Source of the DNA: Humulus lupulus
Lineage: Eukaryota > Streptophyta > Magnoliopsida > Rosales > Cannabaceae
Assembly (NCBI RefSeq): GCF_963169125.1
Contig: NC_084797.1
Location: 90,615,868 to 90,679,867, forward strand
DNA length: 64,000 nucleotides
Direction: 5' to 3'
The translations under genes and the position numbers were made by a program. Below the pieces are notes generated by a model. That model worked only from the letters and a program-made list of their open reading frames with translations. It was not told the DNA's origin and did no database searches. Below are positions 53,239 to 64,000 of this stretch, in pieces. How positions within the stretch are numbered: position 1 is the first letter of the stretch; each line of letters starts with the position of its first letter.

Positions 53239-53639
53239 TATAAAAATAGGTAATATTAAACTAAATATATTTAGTGGCTAATTTTAATTAATTAATCATA
53301 AAACTTGGTACTTAGTTATCCATTCTTTTAATGCTTTGCTACTTGAATTGGATTGGAACTAATAATAATAATTAATTAATTAATAGAAATAAAAATATAC
53401 CACAAATCATATTGGGTTTTTTTTTTCTTAAATACATATTTTTTTTATTTTTTTTACAGTTATTAATTTTTTTTCAAAAATACATACTCAAGTTTTCAAA
53501 AATATGATTTTCAAAGTTTCATAATTACAAAAAATACGGTTTTAGGAAAAAACAACTTGAAATCTACTCACTGCATCAACCCAAAATAAACTAAAAAACT
53601 AAATACAAAATACAATATTGTTGTCTATGTTTCTATCAT
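53239..53639. other. AT-rich flank between C and G
   Basis: AT-rich sequence with T-runs near 53417-53475; I see no gene and no terminal repeat of element G. Confidence 0.4.
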
Positions 53640-55379
53640 CAGACACGTGGCAGCTAGGAATGATTGATGACAAGGAAAGTCATAGGGCTTTTGGAGTATG
53701 AACTTTTCGGGGCAGCCTAGTTCGGCCAAGACGTGGGTGTCTCCGAGTGAGACCACGTCCCTAGAATGCCCCAAGCCAACCTGCAAGTCGTGGATGTCTG
53801 AACCCCAAAGACAATCAAGTCTCAAGGACAGCTACCGTGGACGAAGGCCTGGGAGCCCGAGGACACTACTAGGACGTCAACGCCCGTGGAGCCCGGGGCG
53901 CTTTGCCCAGGCGCGCCAATATAGATCGTGTGAGGCCCGAAGGTGGTGTCCCCCCGGCACCTCGCCATCACCACAGGAACAGTGGCCAAGGGGCCAGCAA
54001 GAAAAACTTCTCTGTTGGCCGAAAGCTCGGCATTAGCATCTCGGTTAACAATGAGAATGTTGATTATGATAGGGAAACAGAGGTGGCCTATCCTGAGGAC
54101 AGTGGCGCGTTTCGAGGTCAGGCTGACCTACGGGATGACCTTAATGCTCGTCGGTGCAATTTCCACGGGAGGAGAGATAATCCGGCACAAAGTGCAAACC
54201 AAGATAGTGACCCGCTCCGTGTGGAGTTAGAGAGCTTGAAGAGGATCATGCTCACAATGGCCCGACGACAGGACCACGACTCTGACTCGAATGATGAAGA
54301 TGAGGAGTCATGCACTCCTCACATAGTGGAAGCCCCTTTACCGCAGGGCTTCAAGATGTCTGCCATCACATCTTATGATGGCAGCACGGATCCCATAGAC
54401 CACCTCTCAAGTTCAATAGGTTGATGTTGGTGCATCGCATCTCCGAAGACGCCAAGTGTCATGTGTTCCCGATAACATTGACTGGGCCAGTAGATGAATG
54501 GTTCAAGAAACACAGGTCGGGATTCATTCCCTCGTGGCACCAACTGTCTTCTTCGTTTCGAAGATAATTCATAGCAGCTCGAAAGGTGAGCTTTGAGGTC
54601 AATGCTCTGGCCAACATAAAGCAGGGACCCTTCGAGACTCTCAAAGCGTACATCAAACGCTTCAAGGAGGAAGTCATGAGGATGAAGAGGGTTGATGATG
54701 GTCAGCAGCTGATGGCCTTACAGGTCGACATTCGTGCGGGTCCCCACTGTGGAATGACCTCCAACGGCGAGGATGTCGACGTCTCGATGACTTCATCCGC
54801 CGAGCCCAAGAATATATCAGCTAGGAAGAGGCCCATATTGGGGCTTTTGGGGGGCATGTTGCCTTTCCCTCTCTGACAGGGCCTAGCCCCATGACCTTGG
54901 GTACACAGTATCCACCCTATGCTCTTATCCAACCAATTATGGTTGGAGCCCACTCCAGTCCAAGCGCCCTACCATATAGCTTTAGCGCCCTACCGACCGA
55001 TAGTTTCAGTGCACCCCTGGTGGGATACAAAGTAGCGCCCACTGGATACAGTGTTTATCAGCCTGCATACAGTGTTGGAGTTGCTGCTCCATCCCAGTCC
55101 GCCACACCCAGTCGGACCCCCAGCAACAGTAGACGAGGGGGTAAGGGCAAGAAGCCTAGAGGAAATGGGATAGCTCAGGCTAAACAGGGAACTGCCCCTA
55201 GCATGAAGTATGTCTCATAGTACTCCGAGTACACCGACTTAGTGGACTCTTGGGAGAATATCTTTGTGGCCACGAAGCAGCATGTCCATTATCGGAAGTC
55301 GCAACCCATCCGGAGGGACAGAGAGAGGCGAGATCCCATCAAGTTTTGTCGTTTTCATAACGATGTGGGGCATCACACC
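53640..55379 (+). pseudogene. gag: Element G gag, broken by element F
   Basis: Recognisable pieces, in order: NNENVDYDRETEVAYPEDSG and ADLRDDLNARR (from 53903); the core FKMSAITSYDGSTDPIDHL, LMLVHRISEDAKCHVFPITL, LTGPVDEWFKKHRSGFIPSW and NALANIKQGPFETLKAYIKR; a Tyr/Ser/Pro-rich linker with repeated YSFSALPT-like text; and the start of the knuckle, KFCRFHNDVGHHT. There the LTR of F begins. Stops (54422, 54565, 54874, 55218) and frameshifts separate the pieces. The start region 53640-53900 is only tentatively part of gag. Confidence 0.7.
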
Positions 55380-58300
55380 TGTAACGTCCTGTATTTTCGG
55401 GTACCTTAAAACGACTCGAGTCGGGATTTTTGTCCCCGAGTTAAGAATATTAGTTTAAATAATATTATATTTGTTTGGAAATTATTCCATGAGTTATTGC
55501 TAGCCAAATTATGAATTTTGTGATTTAAAAGTCAAGATAAGACTTTCGGTCCTGGACCGACACAAAAACCCTGATCGGGTAAAATCCTCGAAAAATAAAA
55601 TGAAAAACTAAATATATTTTGGGCATAAAATACATTCATAAAAATTAAAGTTTGGTCAAAAATAATAAATCTAAGAGAAAATGGAAATTTTATGCCATTT
55701 TGTGTTAAATGCCTAATTTTACCGAAATGAGGAATTTTATTCCATAAATGGACCTTAGGTTAAATTTTATTGTGTGATTAATTAAATTAAATGTGAGAGA
55801 CATTTAATTTAATTATTTAATGTTAAGTTTTGTGATTTAAAACTTAATAAGAGTGAAAAATGTATCAAAAGTCAATTTGGACTTTTCTTCTCATGAATTA
55901 ATTATTCACCATTATAAAAAAAAAATTTATAAATGGGTATTTTAGGATAGGTGGCCGGCCATGTGGGGTGTTAAAAAGGATATGAACCAAAAAATTAATT
56001 AAGTTTAAATCTCATTTAATTAAGAAGTCAAGTGGGCAAGTGGGTAGAAAAGCACTTAAGTGTGTTGTGATATTTTGAAGAGTTTTGTGAGCCATTCTAT
56101 ACCCCAAACCGACCACACCTCTCTCCCATTCACTCTCATCTGATTTTTGAAGACTCTCTCAAGTGTTCTCTCCATTTTCAATCCCAAGAACACTAAGGAG
56201 ACTTGGAAGCTAAGCTTGGTCTAGGAAGGGTTTTCCCTAAGGTAAAGTTTCAATAATCTAGACCTTTGTAAAGCTTTATTCATAGAGTTCAATAGCTAAT
56301 TATCTATGTTGTTGGGGGGAGTTGGTTAGGGTTTTTGAAAGGTTTTGAAGGAGCCAAATCTGGTAGGAAGATCCACACCTTAGCAAGAACACCAAAGAGG
56401 TCAAATGTCTACTTTGATGGTTGTTATTCTATGATTTTTAGTTTTAAGCATTATTTTGTATAGTTAATGCTTAAAGTTTCTTATTGGTGATGTAATAAGG
56501 TTATGGTAGTTGTTTATAATTTTAATGATGCTTATGTATTGATTTTTGAAAATAGGAACCAAAACCCCCAAGGGTTTTGTAGGAAACCCTAAAACAAAAC
56601 ATGTTTTGAGCTGTGACTTCCAAGGGGTCAAGTAGCCACTGTATATTGATTTTGTAAAATTAAATTGTACTATGATATTTTTAAGATTGAGTACATAAAA
56701 TTTAGCTTTTGAAACACCCAAAAATGTTTAAAAATGAGTGAGTTATGCTATTTCAAAGTTTAGGTAAAAAACTATTTTTTTTCGTATTCTTATTTTCGGA
56801 ACCAAGTTTGGATAGCCACTGTATAGGGAAAACTAACCCAGTTTTTTCTAAAAAAATTTAGACATATTGTTGGCATAACCTAGTATTCCACTATAAAATT
56901 TGGTAAGAAAATACTGAACTGTTTGAAAGTTATTAACTGTCAAAGTTTGGAAAAAATAAGGACTTGAAAATAAGGTCATTTTTACCTCATTGTTGGAAAA
57001 TGATTTCACCAATCAAAAATGCTCATTTTGACCTAAGATTTTACAAAGACCTAAATGGCATACCAAAAATGTAATTGGGAAATTTTGGTAACAATTAGGT
57101 AAGTAAATTTAAAGTTATGGACTAACAAAGTATGTAGTTAAAAATGTGAAAAATAGGCTTTCACACTTGGTGTAAAAATGAGATTTTGGAACTTAAGGTA
57201 AAAAGTAAAAAAAAAAATTATTTCAAGATATAAACTTGGTAAGTCTTGAAAACATATTTTGACCTAAAATACCACTTTGAGTTTAGTGGGAATTATTTTT
57301 ATTCGTTCTAAAAATAAAAGAATTTATTTATTAATAAGTTAATAAATTAAAAGAGGATTTAAAACCCTATATTTTGAGAAAATAATTGAGTGAATTATTT
57401 TTCTAGTAAGTAAACTTGATTAATTGACTTCGGAAAGATTAACTAGTCAAGATGGGAAATTTTTAACGGTTTTCCTAATTAAGACAAATTAGGCAATTTT
57501 CTTAAAATGGTTTTTAGAGATTAAAATCTTAAGAAAAATAAAAGGAAAATTAAGAGTTTATTTTCTTTAAAAATAATTAAGAAATTTAATTAGTATTTTC
57601 GGGATATAATACCGGCTAAAATCTTTTATATATTTTACCAACTGTTGAAAGTACCGGTTAATAGCGGAACTTTTAAAGAATAAGATTTTTAGCAGATTGT
57701 GGGAAAATACTATTGTGATACCCGAGCCTAGGTATTGAGACCATATGATAGGTCTCCCCGAGACTTAGGGTTTAGTCTCAAATATTTTGTATGAATTTCC
57801 TTAATGGGTTTAAAACCAAATAAGGATCATGAACCTTACAAATGATTTTTATTAAAATGACCAAACTGTCCAAAATAATAATAATGAATTATGTGCCATA
57901 ATTAATCCGAGTATACTGTATGGATAACTACAATATTGGATAAGCGTAACTGGACTGAACGTTGGAGGGTGAAAACCTGCTGAGTGCTAAGGACTCCAAG
58001 TAAGTCAACTTATATTGTATGGTTGCAACGTGAAACGATTATTGTATTGTATGTTAGTATAGGGATACATGCACATATATAGACTATCGTAGAAAGTTGC
58101 TTAGAGATGTTAGTTTAGTGAGTGTTGATTTAGAAAATATGAACAGTAGATGTCCTTCATATCCTAGATGGTTGATCCCCGCACACTGCTTGATTTTATT
58201 ATGTCCGGCTCATTATCGCGACGAGTGGCCAAGAGGTGAGGATTAGTTGGTTAAACCTAGGGGCGCAAAAATAAATGGGACCTAGGGGCCCTCATGCTTA

Positions 58301-59397
58301 CTTAATCAGTGAATGGTTAGAACCCGAGCAAGTGCTCTGATAAGTTATTCCCGGATAGCAACCATGAATATTAGACATTCAGTGAGAGTGCCTAGAGATA
58401 CTGAGGTTGCCAGATTGAGTGAGGCTAAACACCCTAGGGGCAACTGCTCACCAGCACCACTGATTAGCATAGAAGTCTCTATAAAACCGTGTAAACTCGA
58501 TTACACTCTTGGATAAGTAGCGATGCCCTAGGTAACACGATTGTTACCCTTGATGGGGATATTTATGGCTAGATCTTAGTGTTGAGACTCGGTTCTCTCT
58601 TACAAATTAGAAACTATGTTGGAGGGCGTGCTACGCCCGAATTGTTGGAAATTGTCGAGCGTTGGTATCGAATTATATTGTGATATGATATATCTGCTTG
58701 CTCTAGGATTTTCTTAGTGCAGGGGTATATTTGTTGATAAGATATAGTTATGAAATAATATATCTGCTTGCTCTGGGATTTTCTGAGTGCATGGATATAT
58801 TTGTTGATAAGATATAGTTGTGAAATAATATATCTGCTTGCTCTGGGATTTTCTGAGTGCAGGAATATATTTGTTAATAAGAAATAGTTGCGGTATAATA
58901 TATCTGCTTATTCTGGGATTTTCGGCGTGCAGGGTTTTATCTGTTTATAGGAAATAATTTATCATTGGTTATCAGGCATGACCATAAGTTTTCCAGGACG
59001 CTTTGCGTTCTTGAAATTGATTGTGTAGGGTCCGGATGGATCCGGAACCCTAATTCTCTACATGCTTTTGTTTGAAAGTTGAACTTACTAAGTGTTTTCG
59101 CTTACCTAGTTGTTTCATGTTGTAGGTAAGAGCAAGGGCAAGGCAGTGAGCGCTGGAGCCTACCTTGCAAATGTACATGTGGACCGACCTTTTGGGGAAG
59201 CCGTTTTATTTTGGAAATGTTGTGTAATTTTCCTAAACTAGGCTCACTCTACTCTTTATAAAATATGTTGTAAATAAATGTTAAGTATGGCCATACGACT
59301 TTTAAAAAAAAAAAATTATACGGGTTTTTGAGACATTTATTAAATGAAAATATTTATATTTCCGTATTATCGAGTCTTGAAAATCTGGGTCGTTACA
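55380..59397 (+). repeat. 5' LTR of element F (4018 bp)
   Basis: No ORF of substance lies in it. It is AT-rich up to about 57700. A four-copy 70-bp tandem repeat is at 58676-58960. The last part (GTAGGTAAGAGCAAGGGC near 59123) resembles solo LTR H read on the minus strand. Confidence 0.82.
58676..58960. repeat. 70-bp tandem repeat in LTR of F
   Basis: Four units with TATCTGCTTGCTCTGGGATT start points at 58691, 58761, 58831 and 58901, exactly 70 bp apart; the last is the most diverged. Confidence 0.88.
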
Positions 59398-59399
59398 GT

Positions 59400-59410
59400 T
59401 GGTATCAAAG
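59400..59410 (+). other. Primer binding site of element F
   Basis: TGGTATCAAAG, two bases after the LTR, equals the tRNA-iMet complement TGGTATCAGAGC with one change. The 59411-60374 leader has no trusted ORF, apart from a purine-rich acidic-repeat stretch near 59950-60010. Confidence 0.8.
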
Positions 59411-60374
59411 ATCGAGTTGAGTCGGTTCTGTAGACAACCCACATGTACATTTCGCAAAGATAGACCGGCACTCGCTGTAAGTACTGTCTCTTCCTTTAGT
59501 GTGTTGTTTTCTTTTTATTCACCTCAATTCTAGAAATTGTAGGTTATGGTCGATATACCTGAGATAGGTGACCCTGTGATAGGAAAACTACTCATGATCC
59601 CTTCGCCTAGAATCGATTTTCTAAAGACTCTTTAACGATGAGAATTCCTTGCCACTTCGAGTACGAACGACGACATTGGTGTGCCATTTGGCAATGTACG
59701 CAGTACATGACAGAAGTCTTCGGTGGAGCCAGAGGAGGATACCGACATAGAGCTGGATATGTTGATGGACAACTTAGATTAGGTTAGGTTGTGAGGGTCT
59801 TGTTGATACTTTTTGTAAAGACCTAGCAAACCTACTAGGTTGTAGGATTTTGGTGTAGTTGTAGCTGAGAACCTGCCAATGGAGGAAGTGGTTGATGACG
59901 AACTCGGCGGCGGGGAAGATTTCTTATGAAGAGTCGATGGACCAGAATGAGGAAGATCCCGAGGAAGATCCTGAGGAGGATCCTAAGGACGATCCTGAGG
60001 AAGGTCCTGATATGGTCGCGGACAGCGACACCGACTAGGTGTTAGGAGCTTCATAGGTGTTAGAAACCTGCCTATTTGTGAAATATGTACCTACCTTGTA
60101 TATGATTAAGATAATTTGTAACTGGTCTAGCGGGGTTATAAGTTCTTTTTTTTAGGGCTAATTTTGTAAATCCCTTGGACTGGCCGACCCAAACTTGAAA
60201 CGTTGTTGTATATAGTATAGGTTATGAAAGGAAGTTGCTAACTTTTGTTAAAAAGTGTTGATTGCTTGTTGTGCTTGATATGTTTTGCATGCTTAATTAG
60301 GTTGATTAACTATCTGTGTCAATATTAACTTCTCGTCCTTATGCGCTTAAGAGCTTTTGATTGAAATCAAACAA

Positions 60375-61702
60375 ATGGCAAGGACAAGAGCTCAAAGAGG
60401 AAGGGGTGTTGCTGGTCGAGGCCAGGCCGCACCTGCTGATAGAGCTCAGAACGCGCCTGCCGCTAGAACTCCAAACCAAGCTGCTAGAGTTCATGAGATA
60501 GCCGAGCAGATTAATAATCTGGAAAGGCTAGTGGAGACGCAGGGAGCCCAAATAGAAACAGTGCAAAAGAGACAGGAGGACGCTGATCCCTCCAAGCTGA
60601 AAGATTTAACACCCATTTGGGACGACTCCCCATGCCACCCAATAATTCCCAGAATAATGAAGTACCACCTGGAAACAATGAAGAACAAAACCTTGGCCCG
60701 CAGGTTATCATTGAGCAACCTGTACAGCCAGTAGAAGCACCAAGAGCTGCCTGAGAAAAACCTATATCAGAAAGGTTCAGCAACCAGAATCCACCTATAT
60801 TCGAGGGGAGCAGTGACCCTTCAATGGCAGAGGAATGGATTAGTATTTTGGAATGAATCTTCGATTTCATTGGAACTACCAAGAAAGAGAAGGTAGTCTG
60901 TGTGACCTATATGCTGAGAAAAGATGCCCGCATCTGGTGAGACGCAGCCAAGAAAGGGCATAATGTTGCCAAGATGGAATGGCTAAAGTTCTTGACCTTG
61001 TTCAATGGCAAGTACTTTAGTAAGCCAGTGATTGAGCACAAAGTGAATGAGTTCACTAATCTGAAGCAGGGAACGTCAAGCGTGCAGGACTACATTCAAA
61101 AATTTGACCAACTGTCTAGGTTCACGAAGAACTAGGTGAACACTGAGGAGAATAAGACCTGGAGTTTTATGAAGGGACTACGCAGAGACATTGCCAGGTG
61201 TGTAGACACTGGTAGAACTGGCTCGGAGATGCATGCTGAAGCTATGGAACGAGCTCTTCGCCAAGAGTCTTGGGCCGTGTCAGACAAGCCAGAATAATAG
61301 AAGCACGAAGACAGGAGGTACACTCCCAACAACCCTGGACAGTTTCAAGCCAATCAGAATGGCCCAAGGGGAAAGTTCAACCCGAGGTTCAGCCAGAACT
61401 CGAGGCGAACAAACAATCCAAGAGGCACGAGACCGATTTTTGGGGGAAATAACAAAACAAAAGGGGGACCTCCCAATCAGGCAATGGCTAGTCACAACAA
61501 ACAGCCAAAACGTGAGTTTGAACAATGGCCACTGTGCAACAAGTGTAACCGACGCCAACGGGGCGAGTGTGGGGTATGTTTTAACTGTGGAAAGCCAGGG
61601 CACTTTGCTAAGGATTTTCGAATGCCAGCCAAGGGCAATGGAAACGACCAACAGAAAAAAAATTGGAGCTCCGCCTCGAGTTTATGCGCTTACATAAAGT
61701 GA
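60375..61702 (+). pseudogene. gag: Element F gag
   Basis: ATG 60375 begins MARTRAQRGRGVAGRG, an Arg/Ala/Gly-rich head, then a coiled coil (EIAEQINNLERLVETQGAQI). After a frameshift near 60640 the gag core follows (NPPIFEGSSDPSMAEEW, LTLFNGKYFSKPVIEHK, QGTSSVQDYIQKFDQL), with stops TGA at 60751, 60853 and 60937, TAG at 61132 and TAATAG near 61295. An Asn/Gln/Arg-rich tail leads to the zinc knuckle CFNCGKPGHFAKDF, where the last Cys is Phe, so zinc binding should fail. The 61270-61480 stretch has shadow ORFs in other frames. Confidence 0.78.
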
Positions 61703-62087
61703 CAAAGGAGCTGGCCCATCTGATATGGTGTCAGGTTAGATTTCTATCGCCCAATCCTCAGCATATGCATTAATGGATACTGGTGCATCACATTCTTTTG
61801 TATCTGCATCCTTTGTAGAAAAATTAAATAGAAGTCCTGAGCCTATGCCTGTTATTTGTGGGGTATCCTTGCCTTCAGGAGAGGATATGCTGGTGCGGAC
61901 ATGGGTTAGAGCCTTACCAATTTGGGTTAAAAATCGTGAGCTGACGGTGGATATGTTAGTCCTGGACATGCCTGAATACGATGTCATATTTGGGATGGAT
62001 TGGTTAACCAAATATGGATTGGTTCAGTCCAAGGAGACCAAAAGGAGGCGAGACAGTGCTACAACGTGTCCCTCAGGCAACCAGTAA
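61703..62087 (+). pseudogene. Element F protease, fused to Tat pol sequence
   Basis: The aspartic protease shows ALMDTGASHSFVSASFV (active site D-T-G) and VLDMPEYDVIFGMDWLTKY (the ILG-equivalent motif and the typical chromovirus DWL end). Directly after KYG, in another frame, the sequence reads GSVQGDQKEARQCYNVSLR, which is the end of a Tat protease region (compare KQREARECYNASI in B). The joint lies at about 62013-62020 and shares TATGG. A TAG at 61735-61737 precedes the protease. Confidence 0.8.
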
Positions 62088-63160
62088 TGGTAGTTGTGGC
62101 AATGGTCCGCGAGCAATCTCCTCCCAAAAATGTGGAAGTGCAGGCGGTGCTAGTCGAGGATGCCAATGAGTTAGACCACGATTTCAAGAAGAGAAGGTGG
62201 TCGAGCCCATGGAGGAAGTCGAGGAGGTAGCCCTCAATGCTGCCATCCCTGATAGACAGACTAAGATTGGGAAAAATCTAGAGGCGAAGGTCCGAGACTC
62301 GCTCATATCTTTTCTCTGGGAGAATCAAGATGTCTTTGCCTGGTCTCATTCCGACATGACCAACATTGACCCGAATATCATCTGCCATGCCTTGAATGTC
62401 GATCCCAACGTCGCTTCGGTCAGCAAAAGTGAAGGACGTTTGACCAGACTAGAGCAGAGGCTCTAAAGGCGGAGGTGGACAAGATACTTGCGAACGGATT
62501 CATCCGGAACGCCCAGTATCCTAAGTGGGTATCAAATCTAGTCCTCGTACCCAAACTCAACGAAACATAGAGGACCTGCATAGACTTTTACGACCTTAAT
62601 AAGGCCTGCCCTAAGGATTGTTTCCCGCTCCCAAAGATCGATTAGATGGTCGATGCCACCTCCGAGTATGAGCTCTTGTCCTTTATGGATGTGTACTCAG
62701 GGTATAACCATATTTCCATGCATGTCGCCAATCAAGAGCACACCAGCTTCCAAACGGATAAAGGAGTTTACTGCTATAAAGGGATGCCCAAGGACTGAAG
62801 AATGTTGGGACCACCTACCAAAGGCTTGTGAACCGAATGTTCAAAGAGCAGTTGGGATGGAATATGGAGGTGTGTTTAGAAGACATGCTGGTAAAGTCTC
62901 GAACAGCCCTTAACCACGTGAGGGACCTCGCAAAGGTATTCTTGGTGCTTCGTAGGTTTGGAATGAAGTTGAATCCCTAAAAGTGCACTTTTGGCGTTGC
63001 CTCCAGAAAATTCTTGGGCTTCATCATCAGTGCTTGGGAATAGAGGCCAATCCCGAGAAGATTAGAGCCCTGATCGACATGCCATCTCCCCAAAGGCATA
63101 AGGATGTCTAGAACCTCATTAGGAGGATCGCGATCCTAAGTCGCTTCATTTTGAAGGTGA
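62088..63160 (+). pseudogene. Element G reverse transcriptase
   Basis: The Tat connector (NVEVQAVLVEDANELDHD) is followed by RT motifs: KIGKNLEAKVRDSLISFLWE, FAWSHSDMTNIDPNIICHAL, NGFIRNAQYPKWVSN, CIDFYDLNKACPKDCFPLP and FMDVYSGYNHISMHV. The active site region reads VCLEDMLVKSR near 62870, so Y-V-D-D has become C-L-E-D and the enzyme would be dead. Stops (such as 62464, 62567 and 62643) and frameshifts are frequent. The thumb region lies at 62940-63180. Confidence 0.8.
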
Positions 63161-63962
63161 CTGACAAGTGCATTACCATTCTTCAACATCCTCCTCGGAG
63201 GGCAGAGGTTTGAATGGATGAAGGAATGTGAGCAAGCGTTCCAGCAGTTGAAGGCTCATATGGCAAACCCTTCTATCCTATCAAAGCCCGTGGACAGGGA
63301 ACCCTTCTTACTCTACATGGCTATCTCTGAGAATGCCATCATTGCCACCTTAGTTTGTGAGGAAGGTCGTGTCCAGCACCCCGTATACTATGTGAGCAAA
63401 AGGCTCCTCAGAGCAGAGTCTAGATACCCACTCATGGAAAAACTAACATTTTTCCTGATGGAAGCTAAGGCCCTACTTCTAGACGCATCCCATCAAGTTC
63501 CTCACAAACCATCCCTTACGACAATACCTCCAAAAGTCGGAGTCATCCGAGAGACTTCTGAAGTGGACGGTCGAACTTAGTCAGTTTGATATCACTTATC
63601 TCTCCAGCACTGCCATAAAGGGAAAAACACTGGCAGATTTCATCGTCGGGTGCACAGGAGAACATGAGGCACCTGGGAGCACCCCGATGGATGAGCCCAC
63701 ATGGAAGTTGTATGTAGATGGATCGTCAAATGAAAATGGTGAGCCTTATTTTGGTATCCCCTGAAGGACACAGGGTCCATAGTTCTCTAAGATTTGGGTT
63801 CGACGCCTCTAACAATGAAGCTAAGTACGAAGCGCTTATTGTCGGGCTTCAAGCTGCGCTCAAGCTCAGGACCGAGGGCCTCGATATTTTCAGTGACTCG
63901 CACCTAGTAGTAAATCATGAACTCAGAGAGTACCAGGCCTGGGGAACGAAGATGGTCGCTTA
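63161..63962 (+). pseudogene. Element G RNase H, cut at 63963
   Basis: Frames 63218-63580 (KECEQAFQQLKAHMANPSIL, VYYVSKRLLRAESRYPLMEK) and, after a break, 63640-63962 (TWKLYVDGSSNENG, NNEAKYEALIVGLQAALKL, FSDSHLVVNHELREYQA) give the RT connection and RNase H. The acidic residues D, E and D are present. The frame TKMVAY stops making Tat sense at 63963. Confidence 0.82.
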
Positions 63963-64000
63963 TGGAATGCGCTACTTCCTTAGAGTCATTACTAAGTGAG
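63963..64000. repeat. Probable start of another H-type LTR, cut by window end
   Basis: The last 38 bases (CTTCCTTAGAGTC, ACTAAGTGAG) match 32539-32576, the start of solo LTR H (CTACCTTAGAGTC, ACTAAGTGAG), with a diverged first dozen bases. Insertion would explain the abrupt end of RNase H. Confidence 0.65.

Larger units (their letters stand above)
55380..62015 (+). mobile_element. Element F: Tekay/Del-like chromovirus, 3' part deleted
   Basis: A 4018-bp LTR (55380-59397, TGTAACGTCC to GGGTCGTTACA) is followed by a tRNA-iMet-type PBS, gag and protease on the + strand. It was inserted in gag of G after ACACC (55375-55379, one side of the TSD). RT, RNase H, integrase and the 3' LTR are missing; the protease frame passes directly into Tat pol sequence of G near 62013-62020. 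Long LTRs with TGTAAC/GTTACA ends and this gag type suit the Tekay/Del chromoviruses. Confidence 0.78.
53640..63962 (+). mobile_element. Element G: degraded Tat-lineage fragment containing element F
   Basis: Gag pieces at 53640-55379 and pol pieces at about 62013-63962 on the + strand belong to one Tat element, with a chromovirus (F) inserted in gag and the rest of gag and protease lost. No LTR of G is visible at the left. The right part ends inside RNase H where an H-type LTR begins at 63963. Many stops and frameshifts mark it as the oldest copy in the window. Confidence 0.72.

Noticed and set aside
53698..54036. 112-codon frame at the start of G
   Set aside because: It runs in a different frame from the recognisable gag of G (53903-54424) and shows no motif.

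Overview
The window reads as intergenic DNA of a flowering plant, probably a eudicot (plant-type Ty3/gypsy, L1 and hAT-MITE families in an AT-rich background; species not determinable by eye). I find no host gene, tRNA, rRNA or CRISPR array. Nearly all recognisable sequence is transposable elements, many nested in one another, with boundaries fixed by terminal repeats and target-site duplications (TSDs).

Layout. (A) 522-12690, + strand: a Tat-lineage Ty3/gypsy element with gag, almost no pol, an antisense accessory ORF remnant and three LTR copies. Inside it sits (E) 2715-7512, - strand, TSD GATAC: a CRM-like chromovirus with gag, protease and only the integrase C-terminus. (D) 13444-40940, - strand, TSD GACAT: a large Tat element containing (B) 18344-30018, - strand, TSD GGAAC, another near-complete Tat element, and (H) 32539-34878, a solo LTR of Tekay/Del type. 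Next come an L1-type LINE (40991-45258, + strand) carrying a hAT-like MITE (44522-45067), then (C) 46598-53233, - strand, TSD GTAGT, a Tat element related to D that lost integrase and everything downstream. (G) 53640-63962 is an old + strand Tat fragment split by (F), a chromovirus with a 4-kb LTR from 55380; a deletion fused F protease to G pol. The last 38 bases look like the start of another H-type LTR.

How the parts relate. A, B and D share one architecture: gag-pol on one strand and, between pol and the 3' LTR, a convergent accessory gene on the other strand. In B and D that gene has its own TATA-like box and a five-exon layout, and ends in a coiled-coil protein. Between the two converging genes all three carry a hairpin fused to a polypurine tract that copies the 3' PPT; in D this zone also holds a 115-bp tandem array. 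This antisense gene plus structured internal PPT is the most interesting system here.

All coding regions are broken. Stops in B, C, D and E that I read are TAG or TGA, not TAA, which fits C-to-T decay at methylated CG/CHG sites. Relative ages from LTR mismatches and nesting: E youngest (2 mismatches in 674 bp by eye), B intermediate (about 12 in 588), D older, G/F most decayed.
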